From Peptoniphilus stercorisuis (lineage in GTDB: Bacteria > Bacillota > Clostridia > Tissierellales > Peptoniphilaceae), in contig NZ_JAGGLJ010000007.1 in NCBI RefSeq assembly GCF_017874395.1, positions 45,476-109,475 on the forward strand: a stretch of 64,000 bases of DNA. The letters run 5' to 3'. Shown here piece after piece: positions 18,416-28,371 of the stretch. A program made the position numbers and the translations under genes. Each line of letters begins with the position of its first letter. Position 1 is the stretch's first letter. The notes beneath the pieces are model-generated. The model worked only from the letters and a program-made list of their open reading frames with translations. It was not told where the DNA came from and made no database searches.

Positions 18416-20221
18416 TTATATATTTTTTTCAATTTTATCTAATAAATAGCTCATATAATATTCCATATTTCTAAAGTTATTTATTTTTTCCATTGCTTCA
18501 TCACTAGGATTTTTTGTATATTCTCCATTTACAGAAAACCAAGTTTCTTTAATAATATTAATATCCTTTGAAGTATCTTGTAAAAATTGATTATAATTAT
18601 CTCCCTTATAACCCATATACTTAAAGATATTACTCATAAAAAGTGCAGGTTCTAAAGTTCTAGTATCTCCTACAAAATCTTTTCCAATAGTTCTCTTAGC
18701 AGAATTATTTGCCCAAACTACATAAGGAGTTGTATAGACATTTTCCATTCCCTCATTTTTTGAAGGATCATAATTAATATTAAACATATCAAAGCATATT
18801 TTTTGATCTCCCATAGAAGGAGAATGATCTCCAAATAAAATTAAAACTGTAGGTTCATTAATACTTGAAAAATAATCCACTAAAATTTCTAAGGCATTAG
18901 ATGATGAATGTATTCCTGTTAGATAATTATTAAAATAGTTATACCACTCTTCACTATAAGAGTCCTTCCACTTAATATAAGTATTTTCCTCACTTGCTTT
19001 TTCTTTACTATAAGGACCGTGATTTTGATATGTTACCGCAAAGTTAAATGCCTTTTGATTTTCATCTTTTTCACTAAATTTATTTACAATAAAATTATAA
19101 AAATCCACATCACATAAAATACTTTCATTTATATCTTTAAAAGTCTTATCATATTCATAAAATTCATCAAATCCTAAATTTTTATATGCATTATTTCTAT
19201 TATAAAAAGTTCCAATATAGGGATGAAATGCTATATTTTTATATCCTTCATTTTTAAAATACATTGGATAAGACCAAGTTTTCTTATTAAATCTTGGAGT
19301 GTGTTTTATTCCTGTTAAAAAGTTTGTCTCTGTTAAGAAAGTCCCTCCACCAAAGGAATTTACTAATAGATTCCCACTTAAGGACTCCCTTTGTAATTTA
19401 TGAAAATATTCATAAGGATCCTTTTGAAATACTAAATCTTCACTTTGATATACAGAAAAATCCTTAAAAGATTCAAGCATAATAGCTACAATATTTACCT
19501 TTTTATCCTCAGGTATATGTTCATAATTATAACTATTATAAATTTCTTCAGCTTTTTTTTCATCATAATCCTTATACTTGTAGTTTTTTGTAGATTTTAT
19601 AGAATAAATAAAGGGATATACAAAACCCTTTGACTCATATCCTTCTATTTCAACCCAAGTATTAGCGCCTGATTTTTTTCCTAAAGCATGATATTTGTCA
19701 GTATTAAATATTATAAAATATATAAAAAATACTAAAATTAAAAAGCTATACAATGTCCTTTTACGATAGTTATTATAATCAAAAATATAATCTTTCATCT
19801 TATAAAAGATATAAAAAGAAAATATCATACTTACAATTAAAACTAAAAAATTAATTGAACTAAAATTAAGATCATATTTTTTTGCCATAGTAAGACCTTC
19901 CTTTGCAATTAATAAATCAACTGCATAAAGAGGTTCTTCTCTATAAATAATTTTTATGTAATTTGCATAAGATCCTATATTTAATAAAATAGCATTTAAT
20001 ATAAATGAAATCCTCAAAGACCTTGTTAAAAATGTAATAGTTAAAATAAATAAATATATCAGTATATAATTATATAAAAACACTCTAAAATCTTTAAAAT
20101 AACTTACAAATAAATTGTCTATATTATATCCAAGTGCAGTTATAAGAAGAGTACTAATACAAATAATCAAAGCTAAAAATAAACTATATATGTAAATATT
20201 ACTATTCTTTTTCCCTTCCAA
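18416..20221 (-). CDS. LtaS-like membrane sulfatase-fold phosphoglycerol transferase
   Basis: About 601 residues: five hydrophobic segments in the first 170 residues, then an extracellular alkaline-phosphatase/sulfatase domain. Metal and nucleophile motifs fit the LTA synthase family: VAIMLESFKDF, the Thr-containing GGGTFLTETNFLTG, and LFGDHSPSMG. Such enzymes polymerise or transfer glycerol phosphate on lipids or wall polymers. I favour the TTG at 20221, nine bases after AAGGAG; the ATG at 20230 sits directly against that site. A structured RNA with its own promoter and terminator precedes the gene and may control it. Confidence 0.87.
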   Translation of the reverse strand: MEGKKNSNIYIYSLFLALIICISTLLITALGYNIDNLFVSYFKDFRVFLYNYILIYLFILTITFLTRSLRISFILNAILLNIGSYANYIKIIYREEPLYAVDLLIAKEGLTMAKKYDLNFSSINFLVLIVSMIFSFYIFYKMKDYIFDYNNYRKRTLYSFLILVFFIYFIIFNTDKYHALGKKSGANTWVEIEGYESKGFVYPFIYSIKSTKNYKYKDYDEKKAEEIYNSYNYEHIPEDKKVNIVAIMLESFKDFSVYQSEDLVFQKDPYEYFHKLQRESLSGNLLVNSFGGGTFLTETNFLTGIKHTPRFNKKTWSYPMYFKNEGYKNIAFHPYIGTFYNRNNAYKNLGFDEFYEYDKTFKDINESILCDVDFYNFIVNKFSEKDENQKAFNFAVTYQNHGPYSKEKASEENTYIKWKDSYSEEWYNYFNNYLTGIHSSSNALEILVDYFSSINEPTVLILFGDHSPSMGDQKICFDMFNINYDPSKNEGMENVYTTPYVVWANNSAKRTIGKDFVGDTRTLEPALFMSNIFKYMGYKGDNYNQFLQDTSKDINIIKETWFSVNGEYTKNPSDEAMEKINNFRNMEYYMSYLLDKIEKNI

Positions 20222-20304
20222 AGCAATCATCTCCTTATTAACTAAATATTATAATTTATTATTTGAAATATTTCCATTAAAAATTACTTTTAATAAAATA
20301 TTGC

Positions 20305-20453
20305 ATAAAAATAAGCACCTATAAGGTGCTATTTTCAGTATCTTCTCTATTTATGGTATATTAGTGAAATTAAGCCATTATTTTAAATTAATAATCTTTT
20401 AAAGATTATGTATATAAGAAGATCGTTGGCTTTAGAATATTTAAAAATGGCTT
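20305..20453 (-). ncRNA. Candidate structured RNA or transcription attenuator upstream of the LtaS-like gene
   Basis: A predicted transcript starts at AAGCCATT (20453). This pairs with AATGGCTT (20372-20379) and extends into a 15-bp helix (8 bp, a 2-base bulge, 7 bp), closing an 80-base domain with an internal ATAATC/GATTAT hairpin. A second AAGCCA inside the domain could compete for the same TGGCTT strand. ATCTTCT in the domain can pair with AGAAGAT after it. It ends in an AGCACC/GGTGCT hairpin with a TATTTTTAT tail. A good promoter sits just upstream. It matches no RNA class I recognise. Confidence 0.55.
20314..20330 (-). terminator. Terminator ending the candidate RNA
   Basis: The stem AGCACC/GGTGCT with a five-base loop is followed on the minus strand by TATTTTTAT. 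It lies 84 bases before the LtaS-like start, so it could act as an attenuator for that gene. Confidence 0.65.
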
Positions 20454-20459
20454 AAACTA

Positions 20460-20487
20460 ATTCTAACACAATTTTTATTAATGTAAA
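20460..20487 (-). promoter_or_regulatory. Promoter of the candidate RNA
   Basis: The minus strand has TTTACA, a 16-base spacer and TAGAAT. The expected start, seven bases downstream, coincides with the first base of the long AAGCCATT helix near 20453. Confidence 0.6.
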
Positions 20488-20521
20488 CCATTAATTAGAT
20501 AAAACTTAAACTTAATAAAAA

Positions 20522-20541
20522 AGAGATGAATATTCATCTCT
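20522..20541 (-). terminator. Terminator after the SLH protein gene
   Basis: The palindrome AGAGATGAA/TTCATCTCT is followed on the minus strand by TTTTTTATT. Confidence 0.85.
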
Positions 20542-20560
20542 TCTTTAAATACTAATTTAA

Positions 20561-21592
20561 TTATTTAGTTTCTTCTTTTTTGTCTTCAGCTTTTACTTCT
20601 TCTTTTTTGTCTTCAGCTTTTGCTTCTTCTTTTTTATCTTCAGCTTTAACTTCTTCTTTTTTATCTTCAGCTTTTACTTCTTCTTTTTTGTCTTCAGCTT
20701 TAACTTCTTCTTTTTTATCTTCTTCTTTTACTTCTTCTTTTTTATCTTCAACTTTAACTTCTTCTCTAGGTTGAATTAAAAGTTCATTAAATACTTTTTT
20801 ATCATTTTCAACTTTAAAAGTATGAGCATTTAAAGCTTCCATCATATCGTTAAAGTACCAAGCGTCTTTTTTAAGGTCTGATGGAATTAATTTTTCATCA
20901 ATATCTTTCATATCTACTTCTTCACATCTACCAAATACTTTATTTGCCATTTTTACAAATTCTGCTCTTGTAATTTCTTTATTTGGTTTAAATGTTCCAT
21001 CTTCATATCCCTTAATATAACCTTTAGTTACACCAGTTTGAATTTCAGTTTCTGCCCAATGTCCTTTATAATCTCCTTCAATTACTGCAATTGCTGGAGC
21101 TGTTTTTGAATATCTTGCAAACATTGCAGCTGCTTCTGCTCTTGTTATAGCTTTTGCAGGTTTAAATGTTCCATCTGGATATCCCTTTAAAATTTGTTGA
21201 TTAACAAGCATATTAATATCATTATATGACCATCTATCTTGTTCTAAATCTTTATAAGCTGCCATCATCATAGTAGTAGGTCTTTCATCTCCTGCAAGTC
21301 TGTGAATTATTGCAGCAGCTTCTTCTCTTGTGATTTTGCCTTCTGGTTTTACAGTTTTATCTTGGTATCCTTTTAAATAAGCTTCATGAAGCTCAGGATT
21401 TTTCTCTTCTTTAACTTCTTCTTTAACTTCTTCTTTAACTTCTTCTTTTTTATCTTCTTCTACTTTTTTAGCTGCTTCTTGTGCTATTTCAGTTTTTTCT
21501 GCATTAATTGCTTGAACTCCCTCTGCTGCAACTGGAGCAATCATTGAAAGCGCCATAGTTGATGCAAGTAGTACTGTTGATAATCTTTTCAT
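20561..21592 (-). CDS. S-layer homology (SLH) domain surface protein with charged repeat tail
   Basis: The 343 residues start with a Sec signal peptide (about 1-24, ending near APVAAEG). A charged linker follows with KEEVKEEVKEE repeats (about 45-63). Three SLH motifs come next, each with GY.D.T.KP..ITR.E: about 70-110, 125-170 and 180-225. A degenerate fourth may lie at 240-265. Residues 278-343 are a 9-residue repeat tail. SLH domains bind pyruvylated wall polysaccharide, so the protein is wall-anchored through its middle. The ATG at 21592 follows AGGAGG. No enzymatic domain is seen. Confidence 0.9.
   Translation of the reverse strand: MKRLSTVLLASTMALSMIAPVAAEGVQAINAEKTEIAQEAAKKVEEDKKEEVKEEVKEEVKEEKNPELHEAYLKGYQDKTVKPEGKITREEAAAIIHRLAGDERPTTMMMAAYKDLEQDRWSYNDINMLVNQQILKGYPDGTFKPAKAITRAEAAAMFARYSKTAPAIAVIEGDYKGHWAETEIQTGVTKGYIKGYEDGTFKPNKEITRAEFVKMANKVFGRCEEVDMKDIDEKLIPSDLKKDAWYFNDMMEALNAHTFKVENDKKVFNELLIQPREEVKVEDKKEEVKEEDKKEEVKAEDKKEEVKAEDKKEEVKAEDKKEEAKAEDKKEEVKAEDKKEETK
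20564..20761 (-). repeat. 27-bp in-frame tandem repeat in the SLH protein tail
   Basis: Seven units of 27 bp encode the 9-mer EVKAEDKKE with small changes (V, E or A at position 4, A at position 2 once), followed by a partial ETK. Synonymous third-base differences separate the units. Such arrays change copy number easily by slippage. Confidence 0.9.
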
Positions 21593-21740
21593 ATTAAATA
21601 ATCCTCCTAAGTAAATAACTTTTAAATTTAATTTTCGTTTTCTTCTTTATCTAATTATATTTTACCCTGAATTTCTGATTATAGTGTTACAGTATTATTA
21701 AGTATAAATTTCAATTATGTATTATAAGGTAATTTTTACC

Positions 21741-22307
21741 TTACAATATTATTCCAAGATGACTAAATAATATTTTTGTTCCCATTAAAATTAATATTAC
21801 TCCACCAGTACATTCAGCCTTAGACTTAAATTTACATCCAAATTTAAATCCAATATTTACACCAATTATTGATATTATAAATGTAACTATTCCTATTAAT
21901 GATGCTGATATAATAATATTTACATTTAAAATAGCAAAGGTAATTCCTATGGCAAGTGCATCTATACTTGTTGCAATTGCAAGAGTAATCATATTTTTAA
22001 AATTTAATGAATCGTCTAATTCACAAGTATTATCCCCTTTAAGTGCTTCTCTTATCATATTAAATCCTATTATAAATAAAAGAACAAAGGCAATCCAATG
22101 ATCTATTGCTGAAATACTATCTTGAAAATTAACTCCTAAAATATAGCCTAATAATGGCATAAATCCTTGAAAAAATCCAAAATATGCTCCCACAATTAAA
22201 GATTTTTTGGTGCTAAATCTGTCTAATGAAAGTCCTTTACATATTGCTACTGCAAAAGCATCCATTGAAAGACCTACAGCTATTATAAAAAGTTCTACAA
22301 ATGGCAT
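21741..22307 (-). CDS. mntP: Manganese efflux pump MntP
   Basis: The 188 residues have six membrane segments and the two internally repeated motifs of MntP/Yeb[17 protein letters not shown] near the start and [16 protein letters not shown] in the second half, each with the acidic residue used for Mn2+. The ATG at 22307 follows GAGGAGAGG. The gene lies behind a manganese-sensing (yybP-ykoY) riboswitch with its own terminator, which independently supports Mn2+ export as the job. Confidence 0.94.
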   Translation of the reverse strand: MPFVELFIIAVGLSMDAFAVAICKGLSLDRFSTKKSLIVGAYFGFFQGFMPLLGYILGVNFQDSISAIDHWIAFVLLFIIGFNMIREALKGDNTCELDDSLNFKNMITLAIATSIDALAIGITFAILNVNIIISASLIGIVTFIISIIGVNIGFKFGCKFKSKAECTGGVILILMGTKILFSHLGIIL

Positions 22308-22321
22308 TTTTCCCTCTCCTC

Positions 22322-22446
22322 ATAAAAAAAAGACCTATCTGCAGAATTTTCCACAGATAAGTCTCATTATTTAAACTAAAACCAGATAAATTAATATCAA
22401 TATGTTGATTTTAGTACAACTCGTGCCAACTACTCCCCTATCATAT
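22322..22446 (-). promoter_or_regulatory. Manganese riboswitch (yybP-ykoY family) controlling mntP
   Basis: On the minus strand GATAGGGGAGTAG, then TCAACATAT, then GAGACTTATC appear in the order and spacing of the yybP-ykoY aptamer. GATAG can pair with CTTATC to close P1. The same 3' strand also forms the upper half of the terminator at 22331-22364, so P1 and terminator exclude each other: Mn2+ binding should allow read-through into mntP. Confidence 0.92.
22324..22364 (-). terminator. Riboswitch-controlled terminator before mntP
   Basis: The stem AGACTTATCTG/CAGATAGGTCT is followed by seven or eight T on the minus strand. It shares ACTTATC with the aptamer closing helix. Confidence 0.9.
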
Positions 22447-22453
22447 AATTAAT

Positions 22454-22481
22454 AGTATAATAGATAATTTTTTATTGTCAA
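22454..22481 (-). promoter_or_regulatory. Promoter of the mntP riboswitch
   Basis: TTGACA, a 16-base spacer and TATACT on the minus strand. The expected start lies just before the aptamer. Confidence 0.8.
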
Positions 22482-22487
22482 ATATAA

Positions 22488-22509
22488 AAGACCTTATTTC
22501 TAAGGTCTT
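22488..22509 (-). terminator. Terminator after the L,D-transpeptidase gene
   Basis: The stem AAGACCTTA/TAAGGTCTT is followed by TTATATTTG on the minus strand; it overlaps the stop region of the gene. Confidence 0.75.
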
Positions 22510-23293
22510 AAAATTCTAAAAGTTCTCCAACTTCATAAACTACTTCTTTTGGTTTTTCTTCTGCTGGTTTTTGAACTGGAGTTTGAACTTGATTTGGAAG
22601 TTTTTTCTCTATTACTTGCTCTACTCCCCAAGTTTTAAGTTCTGCATCTGTTCCTATCCATACAGGCATTCCAACATAGGCATTTGGAAATATAAATGTT
22701 TCTATATCATAATTAAACATTCTAATACATCCATTTGATACATATTGTCCTATTTGATGTGGTTTTATTGTTCCGTGAATTCCATATCCACTCATTCCTG
22801 GTATAGAAATTCCCATCCATCTTTCTCCTAGTGGATTATTTGGATCATCTGCTGCAATTGGTGTATATTTTCCACCCATGCCTCCCCAAGCTGGATTTAC
22901 ATGTTTGTTTTGAATTTTTGATTTTGCACTTGGTGTTGGTGTTGCACTTGTTCCAAGAGCTACTGGAAATTTATACATTGGAAGTTTTCCATTATACATT
23001 GTAAGAGTTTTCTTAGATTTATTTACTACAATCCATTTGCCAGTTGTTGGCATATGATTTATTACATCTCTTACTACAATATCTTCTTTATATAAAACAT
23101 CATTTGTTAAGTCATTTATTGATCCTGTTACTGGAATATTATTTAATGCTTGAAATTTTTTAATCTCAGCTGTTTTTTCTGCTCCAGATTTATCCATGAA
23201 GTTGTTTGGTCTTATATATTGTGCATTTACAGCACTTGGTATTAATACTATTACCATTAAAAATAATGCTGCTAAATTTTTAATTTTTTTCAA
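22508..23293 (-). CDS. L,D-transpeptidase (YkuD domain), secreted
   Basis: About 261 residues: an N-terminal signal/anchor (about 5-24), a short region resembling a peptidoglycan-binding motif (KKFQALNNIPVTGSIND), then a YkuD domain. The catalytic signature is HGT...SNGCIRMFN with the cysteine in NGCIR. It makes 3-3 peptidoglycan cross-links or attaches proteins. The C-terminal 45 residues are Pro/Lys/Glu-rich. I start at the TTG at 23293, eight bases after GGAG; the GTG at 23302 overlaps that site. Confidence 0.9.
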   Translation of the reverse strand: MKKIKNLAALFLMVIVLIPSAVNAQYIRPNNFMDKSGAEKTAEIKKFQALNNIPVTGSINDLTNDVLYKEDIVVRDVINHMPTTGKWIVVNKSKKTLTMYNGKLPMYKFPVALGTSATPTPSAKSKIQNKHVNPAWGGMGGKYTPIAADDPNNPLGERWMGISIPGMSGYGIHGTIKPHQIGQYVSNGCIRMFNYDIETFIFPNAYVGMPVWIGTDAELKTWGVEQVIEKKLPNQVQTPVQKPAEEKPKEVVYEVGELLEF

Positions 23294-23359
23294 TAATTTC
23301 ACTCCAATCTACTTAGATATTTTATAATATATTTTTCTTTTTTCAAGTAGATTTAACAA

Positions 23360-26173
23360 TTATAATAAATTTTTAAGAAATTCTCCAGTATGAGATTCTT
23401 TAACTTTTACAATATCTTCTGGTCTACCTGTTGCTACAATACTTCCACCCTTATCTCCACCTTCTGGTCCAAGGTCTATTAAATGATCTGCTGTTTTTAT
23501 TACATCTAAATTGTGTTCTATTACAACTACTGTATTTCCACGATCTACTAGTTCATTTAATACCTTTAGAAGTTTTCTTATATCTTCTGAATGAAGTCCT
23601 GTTGTTGGCTCATCTAAGATATATATTGTCTTACCAGTTGGTCTTTTTGAAAGTTCTGTTGCAAGTTTTATTCTTTGAGCTTCTCCACCTGATAATTGTG
23701 TAGATGGTTGACCAAGTTTAATATAGGAAAGCCCTACATCTTTTAATGTTTGAAGTTTTCTCATTACTCTTGGATGATTTTCAAAAAAGTCTAAGGCTTC
23801 TTCTACTGTCATATTTAATACATCAGAAATATTTTTACCCTTATAATTTACTTGAAGAGTTTCTCTATTATATCTTTGTCCTTTACACACTTCACAAGGT
23901 ACATATACATCTGGCAAAAAGTGCATTTCAACTTTTATTATTCCATCACCTTTACAAGCCTCACATCTTCCACCCTTTACATTAAAGGAGAATCTTCCTT
24001 TTTTATATCCACGCATTTTTGATTCATTAGTAAGTGCAAATATATCTCTTATAATATCAAAAGTGCCTGTATATGTTGCAGGATTTGACCTTGGAGTTCT
24101 TCCTATTGGAGATTGATCTATATCTACAACTTTGTCTAAATATTCAAGCCCTTCAATTTTTTCAAATTTTCCAGGTCTAATTTTTGTCTTATTTAAATTT
24201 TGTGCAAGAGCTTTATAAAGTATTTCATTTACAAGTGATGATTTACCACTTCCTGATACTCCTGTTACTACTACAAAGTTTCCAAGTGGAATTTCCACAT
24301 CTATATTTTTTAAATTATTTTCATTTGCTCCATAGATTTTTATAGATTTATCAGTATAGTCACGTCTTTTTTCTGGAAGTTCTATTTTTCTTCTTCCTGA
24401 TAAATAAGCTCCTGTAATAGATTCTTCTACTTTCATTATTTCTTCAGCAGTTCCCTGAGCTACTATTCTTCCACCACCACGACCTGCAAGTGGACCTATA
24501 TCTACTATTTGATCTGCTGCAAACATAGTATCCTCATCATGCTCTACAACTATTAGAGTATTTCCAATATCTGTTAGATTTCTTAAAGTTTTAAGAAGCA
24601 TTGCATTATCTCTTTGATGAAGTCCTATACTTGGCTCATCTAGTACATATATTACTCCTACAAGTTGTGAACCTATTTGAGTTGCAAGTCTTATTCTTTG
24701 AGCTTCTCCACCTGATAATGTTCCTGCCATTCTTGATAATGTTAAATAATCAAGACCTACATTTTTTAAGAAAGATAATCTATTTTTTATTTCCTTTAAA
24801 ACTTGTTCTGCAATAATCATTTCTTTTTCTGAAAGTTTTAAATTTCCAAAAAACTCTATTGCATTATTTATAGAAAGTTCTGTAACTTCATAAATATTAA
24901 GACCATTTACCTTTACAGACAAAACTTCCTCTTTAAGTCTTCTACCATGACATGTTGGGCAAGGTTTATCAGTCATAAATTCTTCTATTTTTTCAAGCAT
25001 TTTATCAGAAGATGTCTCAAGATATCTTCTCTTTAAATTATTAACTACACCTTCAAAACTGCCCTTATAAGTTTTCATTCCAGAAAACATTGAATCAAAT
25101 TTAAAGGTAAAATTATCATCTGTTCCATAAAGAATTGCATCTATTAATTCACTTGGTGCATTTTTTATAGGTTCTTTTGTAGAAAATCCATATTTTTTTG
25201 CAATTGATTTAATCATTTCCATATAATAAGTTCCATCACTATTTGAATAAGATGCAATAGCACCTTCATCTATTGATAAATCCTTATTTGGCAAGACAAG
25301 ATCTGGATCTACTTCCTTTGAAAATCCAAGGCCTTTACAAGTCTCACAAGCTCCTGTTGGAGAGTTAAAAGAAAAAGATCTTGGAGATATTTCTTCTATT
25401 ACAATATTACAATCTGGACATGCAAGTTTTGAAGAAAAAACTAAATCTTCTCCATCTATTACATTTATATTTACTATTCCATCAGAATCTTTAAGTGCAA
25501 GTTCTAGTGAATCGCTAAGTCTTGATTCAATATTTTCTTTTACAATAAGTCTATCTACTACAATTGAAATATTGTGATTTTTATTTTTCTCAAGTTCTAT
25601 TTCATCTGTAATATCATACATAACACCATCTACTAAAACTCTTACATAACCTTCTCTTTTTATATTTTCAAGAGTTCTTTTATGAGTTCCCTTTCTATTT
25701 CTAACAACTGGAGCTAAAATCTGAATTCTACTTCTCTCTGGAAGATCCATAATTCTATCTACCATTTGGTCAACTGTAAAAGATGTTATTTCCTTGCCAC
25801 ATTTTGGACAAAAAGGATGACCAACCCTTGCAAATAAAAGTCTTAAATAGTCATATATTTCTGTTACAGTTCCAACAGTTGATCTTGGATTTTTACTAGT
25901 TGTCTTTTGATCAATTGAAATAGAAGGGCTCATTCCCTCTATATAATCAACATCAGGCTTATCCATTTGACCTAAAAACTGTCTTGCATAGGAAGAAAGA
26001 CTTTCTACATATCTTCTTTGTCCTTCTGCATAAATTGTATCAAAAGCAAGAGAAGTCTTTCCAGATCCTGAAAGGCCTGTAAAAACTATAAATTTATTTC
26101 TTGGGATTGTCAGATCAACATTTTTAAGATTATGTTGTCTTGCTCCCTTTATTACTATATTATTTTCTGCCAA
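23360..26173 (-). CDS. uvrA: Excinuclease ABC subunit UvrA
   Basis: The 937 residues match full-length UvrA. The first ATP site is [21 protein letters not shown], the second [18 protein letters not shown] signatures appear twice as LSGGEAQRI. Zinc-finger cysteines are seen as [12 protein letters not shown] and the C-terminal [10 protein letters not shown]...[10 protein letters not shown]. It locates bulky DNA damage with UvrB. The start is TTG at 26173, with GAGGTG upstream. It lies 9 bases after uvrB, so the two form an operon. uvrC is not in the window. Confidence 0.97.
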   Translation of the reverse strand: MAENNIVIKGARQHNLKNVDLTIPRNKFIVFTGLSGSGKTSLAFDTIYAEGQRRYVESLSSYARQFLGQMDKPDVDYIEGMSPSISIDQKTTSKNPRSTVGTVTEIYDYLRLLFARVGHPFCPKCGKEITSFTVDQMVDRIMDLPERSRIQILAPVVRNRKGTHKRTLENIKREGYVRVLVDGVMYDITDEIELEKNKNHNISIVVDRLIVKENIESRLSDSLELALKDSDGIVNINVIDGEDLVFSSKLACPDCNIVIEEISPRSFSFNSPTGACETCKGLGFSKEVDPDLVLPNKDLSIDEGAIASYSNSDGTYYMEMIKSIAKKYGFSTKEPIKNAPSELIDAILYGTDDNFTFKFDSMFSGMKTYKGSFEGVVNNLKRRYLETSSDKMLEKIEEFMTDKPCPTCHGRRLKEEVLSVKVNGLNIYEVTELSINNAIEFFGNLKLSEKEMIIAEQVLKEIKNRLSFLKNVGLDYLTLSRMAGTLSGGEAQRIRLATQIGSQLVGVIYVLDEPSIGLHQRDNAMLLKTLRNLTDIGNTLIVVEHDEDTMFAADQIVDIGPLAGRGGGRIVAQGTAEEIMKVEESITGAYLSGRRKIELPEKRRDYTDKSIKIYGANENNLKNIDVEIPLGNFVVVTGVSGSGKSSLVNEILYKALAQNLNKTKIRPGKFEKIEGLEYLDKVVDIDQSPIGRTPRSNPATYTGTFDIIRDIFALTNESKMRGYKKGRFSFNVKGGRCEACKGDGIIKVEMHFLPDVYVPCEVCKGQRYNRETLQVNYKGKNISDVLNMTVEEALDFFENHPRVMRKLQTLKDVGLSYIKLGQPSTQLSGGEAQRIKLATELSKRPTGKTIYILDEPTTGLHSEDIRKLLKVLNELVDRGNTVVVIEHNLDVIKTADHLIDLGPEGGDKGGSIVATGRPEDIVKVKESHTGEFLKNLL

Positions 26174-26182
26174 TGTTACACC

Positions 26183-28174
26183 TCAATTATCTTTTAATTT
26201 TTCCATATCTTTTTTTAGTTCATTTATTTTATCACGAATTTCAGCTGCTCTTTCAAAATCAAGACTCTCAGCTGATTTATACATTTCAGTTTTTAAAGCA
26301 TCAATCATAGCAAGTATTTCATCATCACTAAACTCTTCAACTTGAATATCAATTTTGTATTCCTTAGAATCTTCTGCTGCAATTGTTGCTTCAATTACAT
26401 CTCTTACTCCCTTTGTAATAGATTTTGGAGTAATATTATTTTCTATATTATATTGATTTTGAATTTCTCTTCTTCTTTCAGTTTCATCAATAGTAACTTT
26501 CATAGATCTTGTAATCTTATCTGCATACATTATTACATGCCCTTCTACATTTCTTGCAGCTCTTCCTGATGTTTGAATAAGAGATGTTTCAGATCTTAAA
26601 AATCCTTCCTTATCAGCATCAAGTATTGCAACAAGAGAAACCTCTGGAAGATCTAGCCCCTCACGAAGAAGGTTGATTCCAACAAGTACATCATATACTC
26701 CAAGTCTTAAATCACGAATAATCTCCATACGCTCAATAGTATCTACATCAGAGTGCATATATGTTACTTTTAGACCTAAGGATTTAAAGTGTTTTGTAAG
26801 ATCCTCAGCCATTTTTTTAGTAAGAGTTGTAACTAAAGTTCTCTCACCTTTTTCAGTAGTTTTATTGATTTCTGAAATTAAATCATCTATTTGATTTTCA
26901 GTTTTTCTAACATCTATTTTTGGATCAAGAAGTCCAGTTGGTCTAATAATTTGTTCAACTTTATTTTCTTCATGTTCTTTCTCATAAGGACCAGGAGTTG
27001 CCGATACATAAATTGATTGATTCATCATAGATTCAAACTCATCAAATTTTAAAGGTCTATTATCAAGTGCAGATGGAAGTCTAAATCCATAATCTACAAG
27101 AGTTTGTTTTCTAGCTCTATCACCATTATACATTCCACGAATTTGAGGAAGAGTTGCATGAGATTCATCTATAATAGTTAAAAAGTCCTCTGGAAAATAG
27201 TCAATTAAAGTATAAGGTCTTGAACCCTCTTCTCTTTGAGATAAATGTCTTGAATAGTTTTCTATACCTGAACAAAATCCAATTTCATTTAACATTTCAA
27301 GATCATATCTAGTTCTTTGTTCAAGTCTTTGTGCCTCAAGAAGTTTTTCTTGATCACGAAGTATTTTTAGTCTTTCTTCAAGTTCTTCTTCAATTGTAAC
27401 TATTGCACGCTTGACCTTTTCTTCAGAAGTTGCAAAGTGAGATGCAGGATATATTGCAACATGATTTCTATATCCAACTAACTCTCCAGTAAGAGCGTCA
27501 ATTTCAGAAATTCTATCTATTTCATCACCAAAAAATTCAACTCTAATAGAGTTTTCAGAAGATGATGCTGGAAATATCTCTAAAATATCTCCACGAACTC
27601 TAAAAGTACCACGAATAAAATTTATATCATTTCTTGCATATTGAATATTTACAAGATGAGACATTATTTCATTTCTATCCTTAATCATTCCAGGCCTTAA
27701 AGATACTACAAGATTTTCATAATCAATTGGATCTCCAAGTCCATATATACAAGATACAGATGCAACTATTATTACATCTCGTCTTTCAAAAAGCGACATA
27801 GTTGCAGAGTGACGAAGCTTATCTATTTCATCATTAATAGATGAATCTTTTTCTATAAAAGTATCAGTTTGAGGAACATAAGCCTCAGGCTGATAATAAT
27901 CATAATAACTTACAAAATATTCCACTGCATTTTCTGGGAAAAATTCTCTAAACTCACTTGCAAGTTGATAGGCAAGAGTTTTATTATGTGCAATTACAAG
28001 AGTTGGCTTTTGAACACGCTCTATAATATTTGCCATAGTAAAAGTTTTACCAGAGCCTGTAACACCAAGTAATGTTTGATGTTTTAAATCTTTATTTAAT
28101 CCATTTACAAGTCCATTAATCGCCTCAGGTTGATCTCCCATAGGCCTATAATCTGAATGTATTTTAAATTCCAT
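26183..28174 (-). CDS. uvrB: Excinuclease ABC subunit UvrB
   Basis: The 663 residues contain the helicase motifs of Uvr[16 protein letters not shown] (Walker A), the [21 protein letters not shown] hairpin region (positions about 90-112), the DESHATLPQ box, GRAARN, and a C-terminal UVR motif at about 625-660 that contacts UvrC. It verifies lesions after loading by UvrA. The ATG at 28174 lies seven bases after AGAGG; the GTG at 28180 is too close and is rejected. Confidence 0.97.
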   Translation of the reverse strand: MEFKIHSDYRPMGDQPEAINGLVNGLNKDLKHQTLLGVTGSGKTFTMANIIERVQKPTLVIAHNKTLAYQLASEFREFFPENAVEYFVSYYDYYQPEAYVPQTDTFIEKDSSINDEIDKLRHSATMSLFERRDVIIVASVSCIYGLGDPIDYENLVVSLRPGMIKDRNEIMSHLVNIQYARNDINFIRGTFRVRGDILEIFPASSSENSIRVEFFGDEIDRISEIDALTGELVGYRNHVAIYPASHFATSEEKVKRAIVTIEEELEERLKILRDQEKLLEAQRLEQRTRYDLEMLNEIGFCSGIENYSRHLSQREEGSRPYTLIDYFPEDFLTIIDESHATLPQIRGMYNGDRARKQTLVDYGFRLPSALDNRPLKFDEFESMMNQSIYVSATPGPYEKEHEENKVEQIIRPTGLLDPKIDVRKTENQIDDLISEINKTTEKGERTLVTTLTKKMAEDLTKHFKSLGLKVTYMHSDVDTIERMEIIRDLRLGVYDVLVGINLLREGLDLPEVSLVAILDADKEGFLRSETSLIQTSGRAARNVEGHVIMYADKITRSMKVTIDETERRREIQNQYNIENNITPKSITKGVRDVIEATIAAEDSKEYKIDIQVEEFSDDEILAMIDALKTEMYKSAESLDFERAAEIRDKINELKKDMEKLKDN

Positions 28175-28281
28175 AATCACACCTCTTTTTACGAACTGTT
28201 GTTTATATTATATCATATTAGTCAATTTTTCTACTAAATCAATATCTAATTTTCTTCTAATTATTTTGAAAAATAACAAAA

Positions 28282-28303
28282 AAGCAATCCTTAGATTGCT
28301 TTA
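28282..28303 (-). terminator. Terminator downstream of hutH
   Basis: AAAGCAATC/GATTGCTTT with a TAAG loop, followed by TTTTTTGTT on the minus strand. A second hairpin, AGAGACT/AGTCTCT, lies at 28340-28363 between it and hutH. Confidence 0.85.
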
Positions 28304-28371
28304 ACTGTCTTATTTTTACCCTATTAAATTTTATGTAAGCTAGAGACTAAAAAAGTCTCTAAATATAATTG

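Noticed and set aside
20580..20774. Plus-strand ORF of Ser/Phe/Leu repeats
   Set aside because: It is the antisense shadow of the 27-bp repeats of the SLH gene and has no ribosome site.
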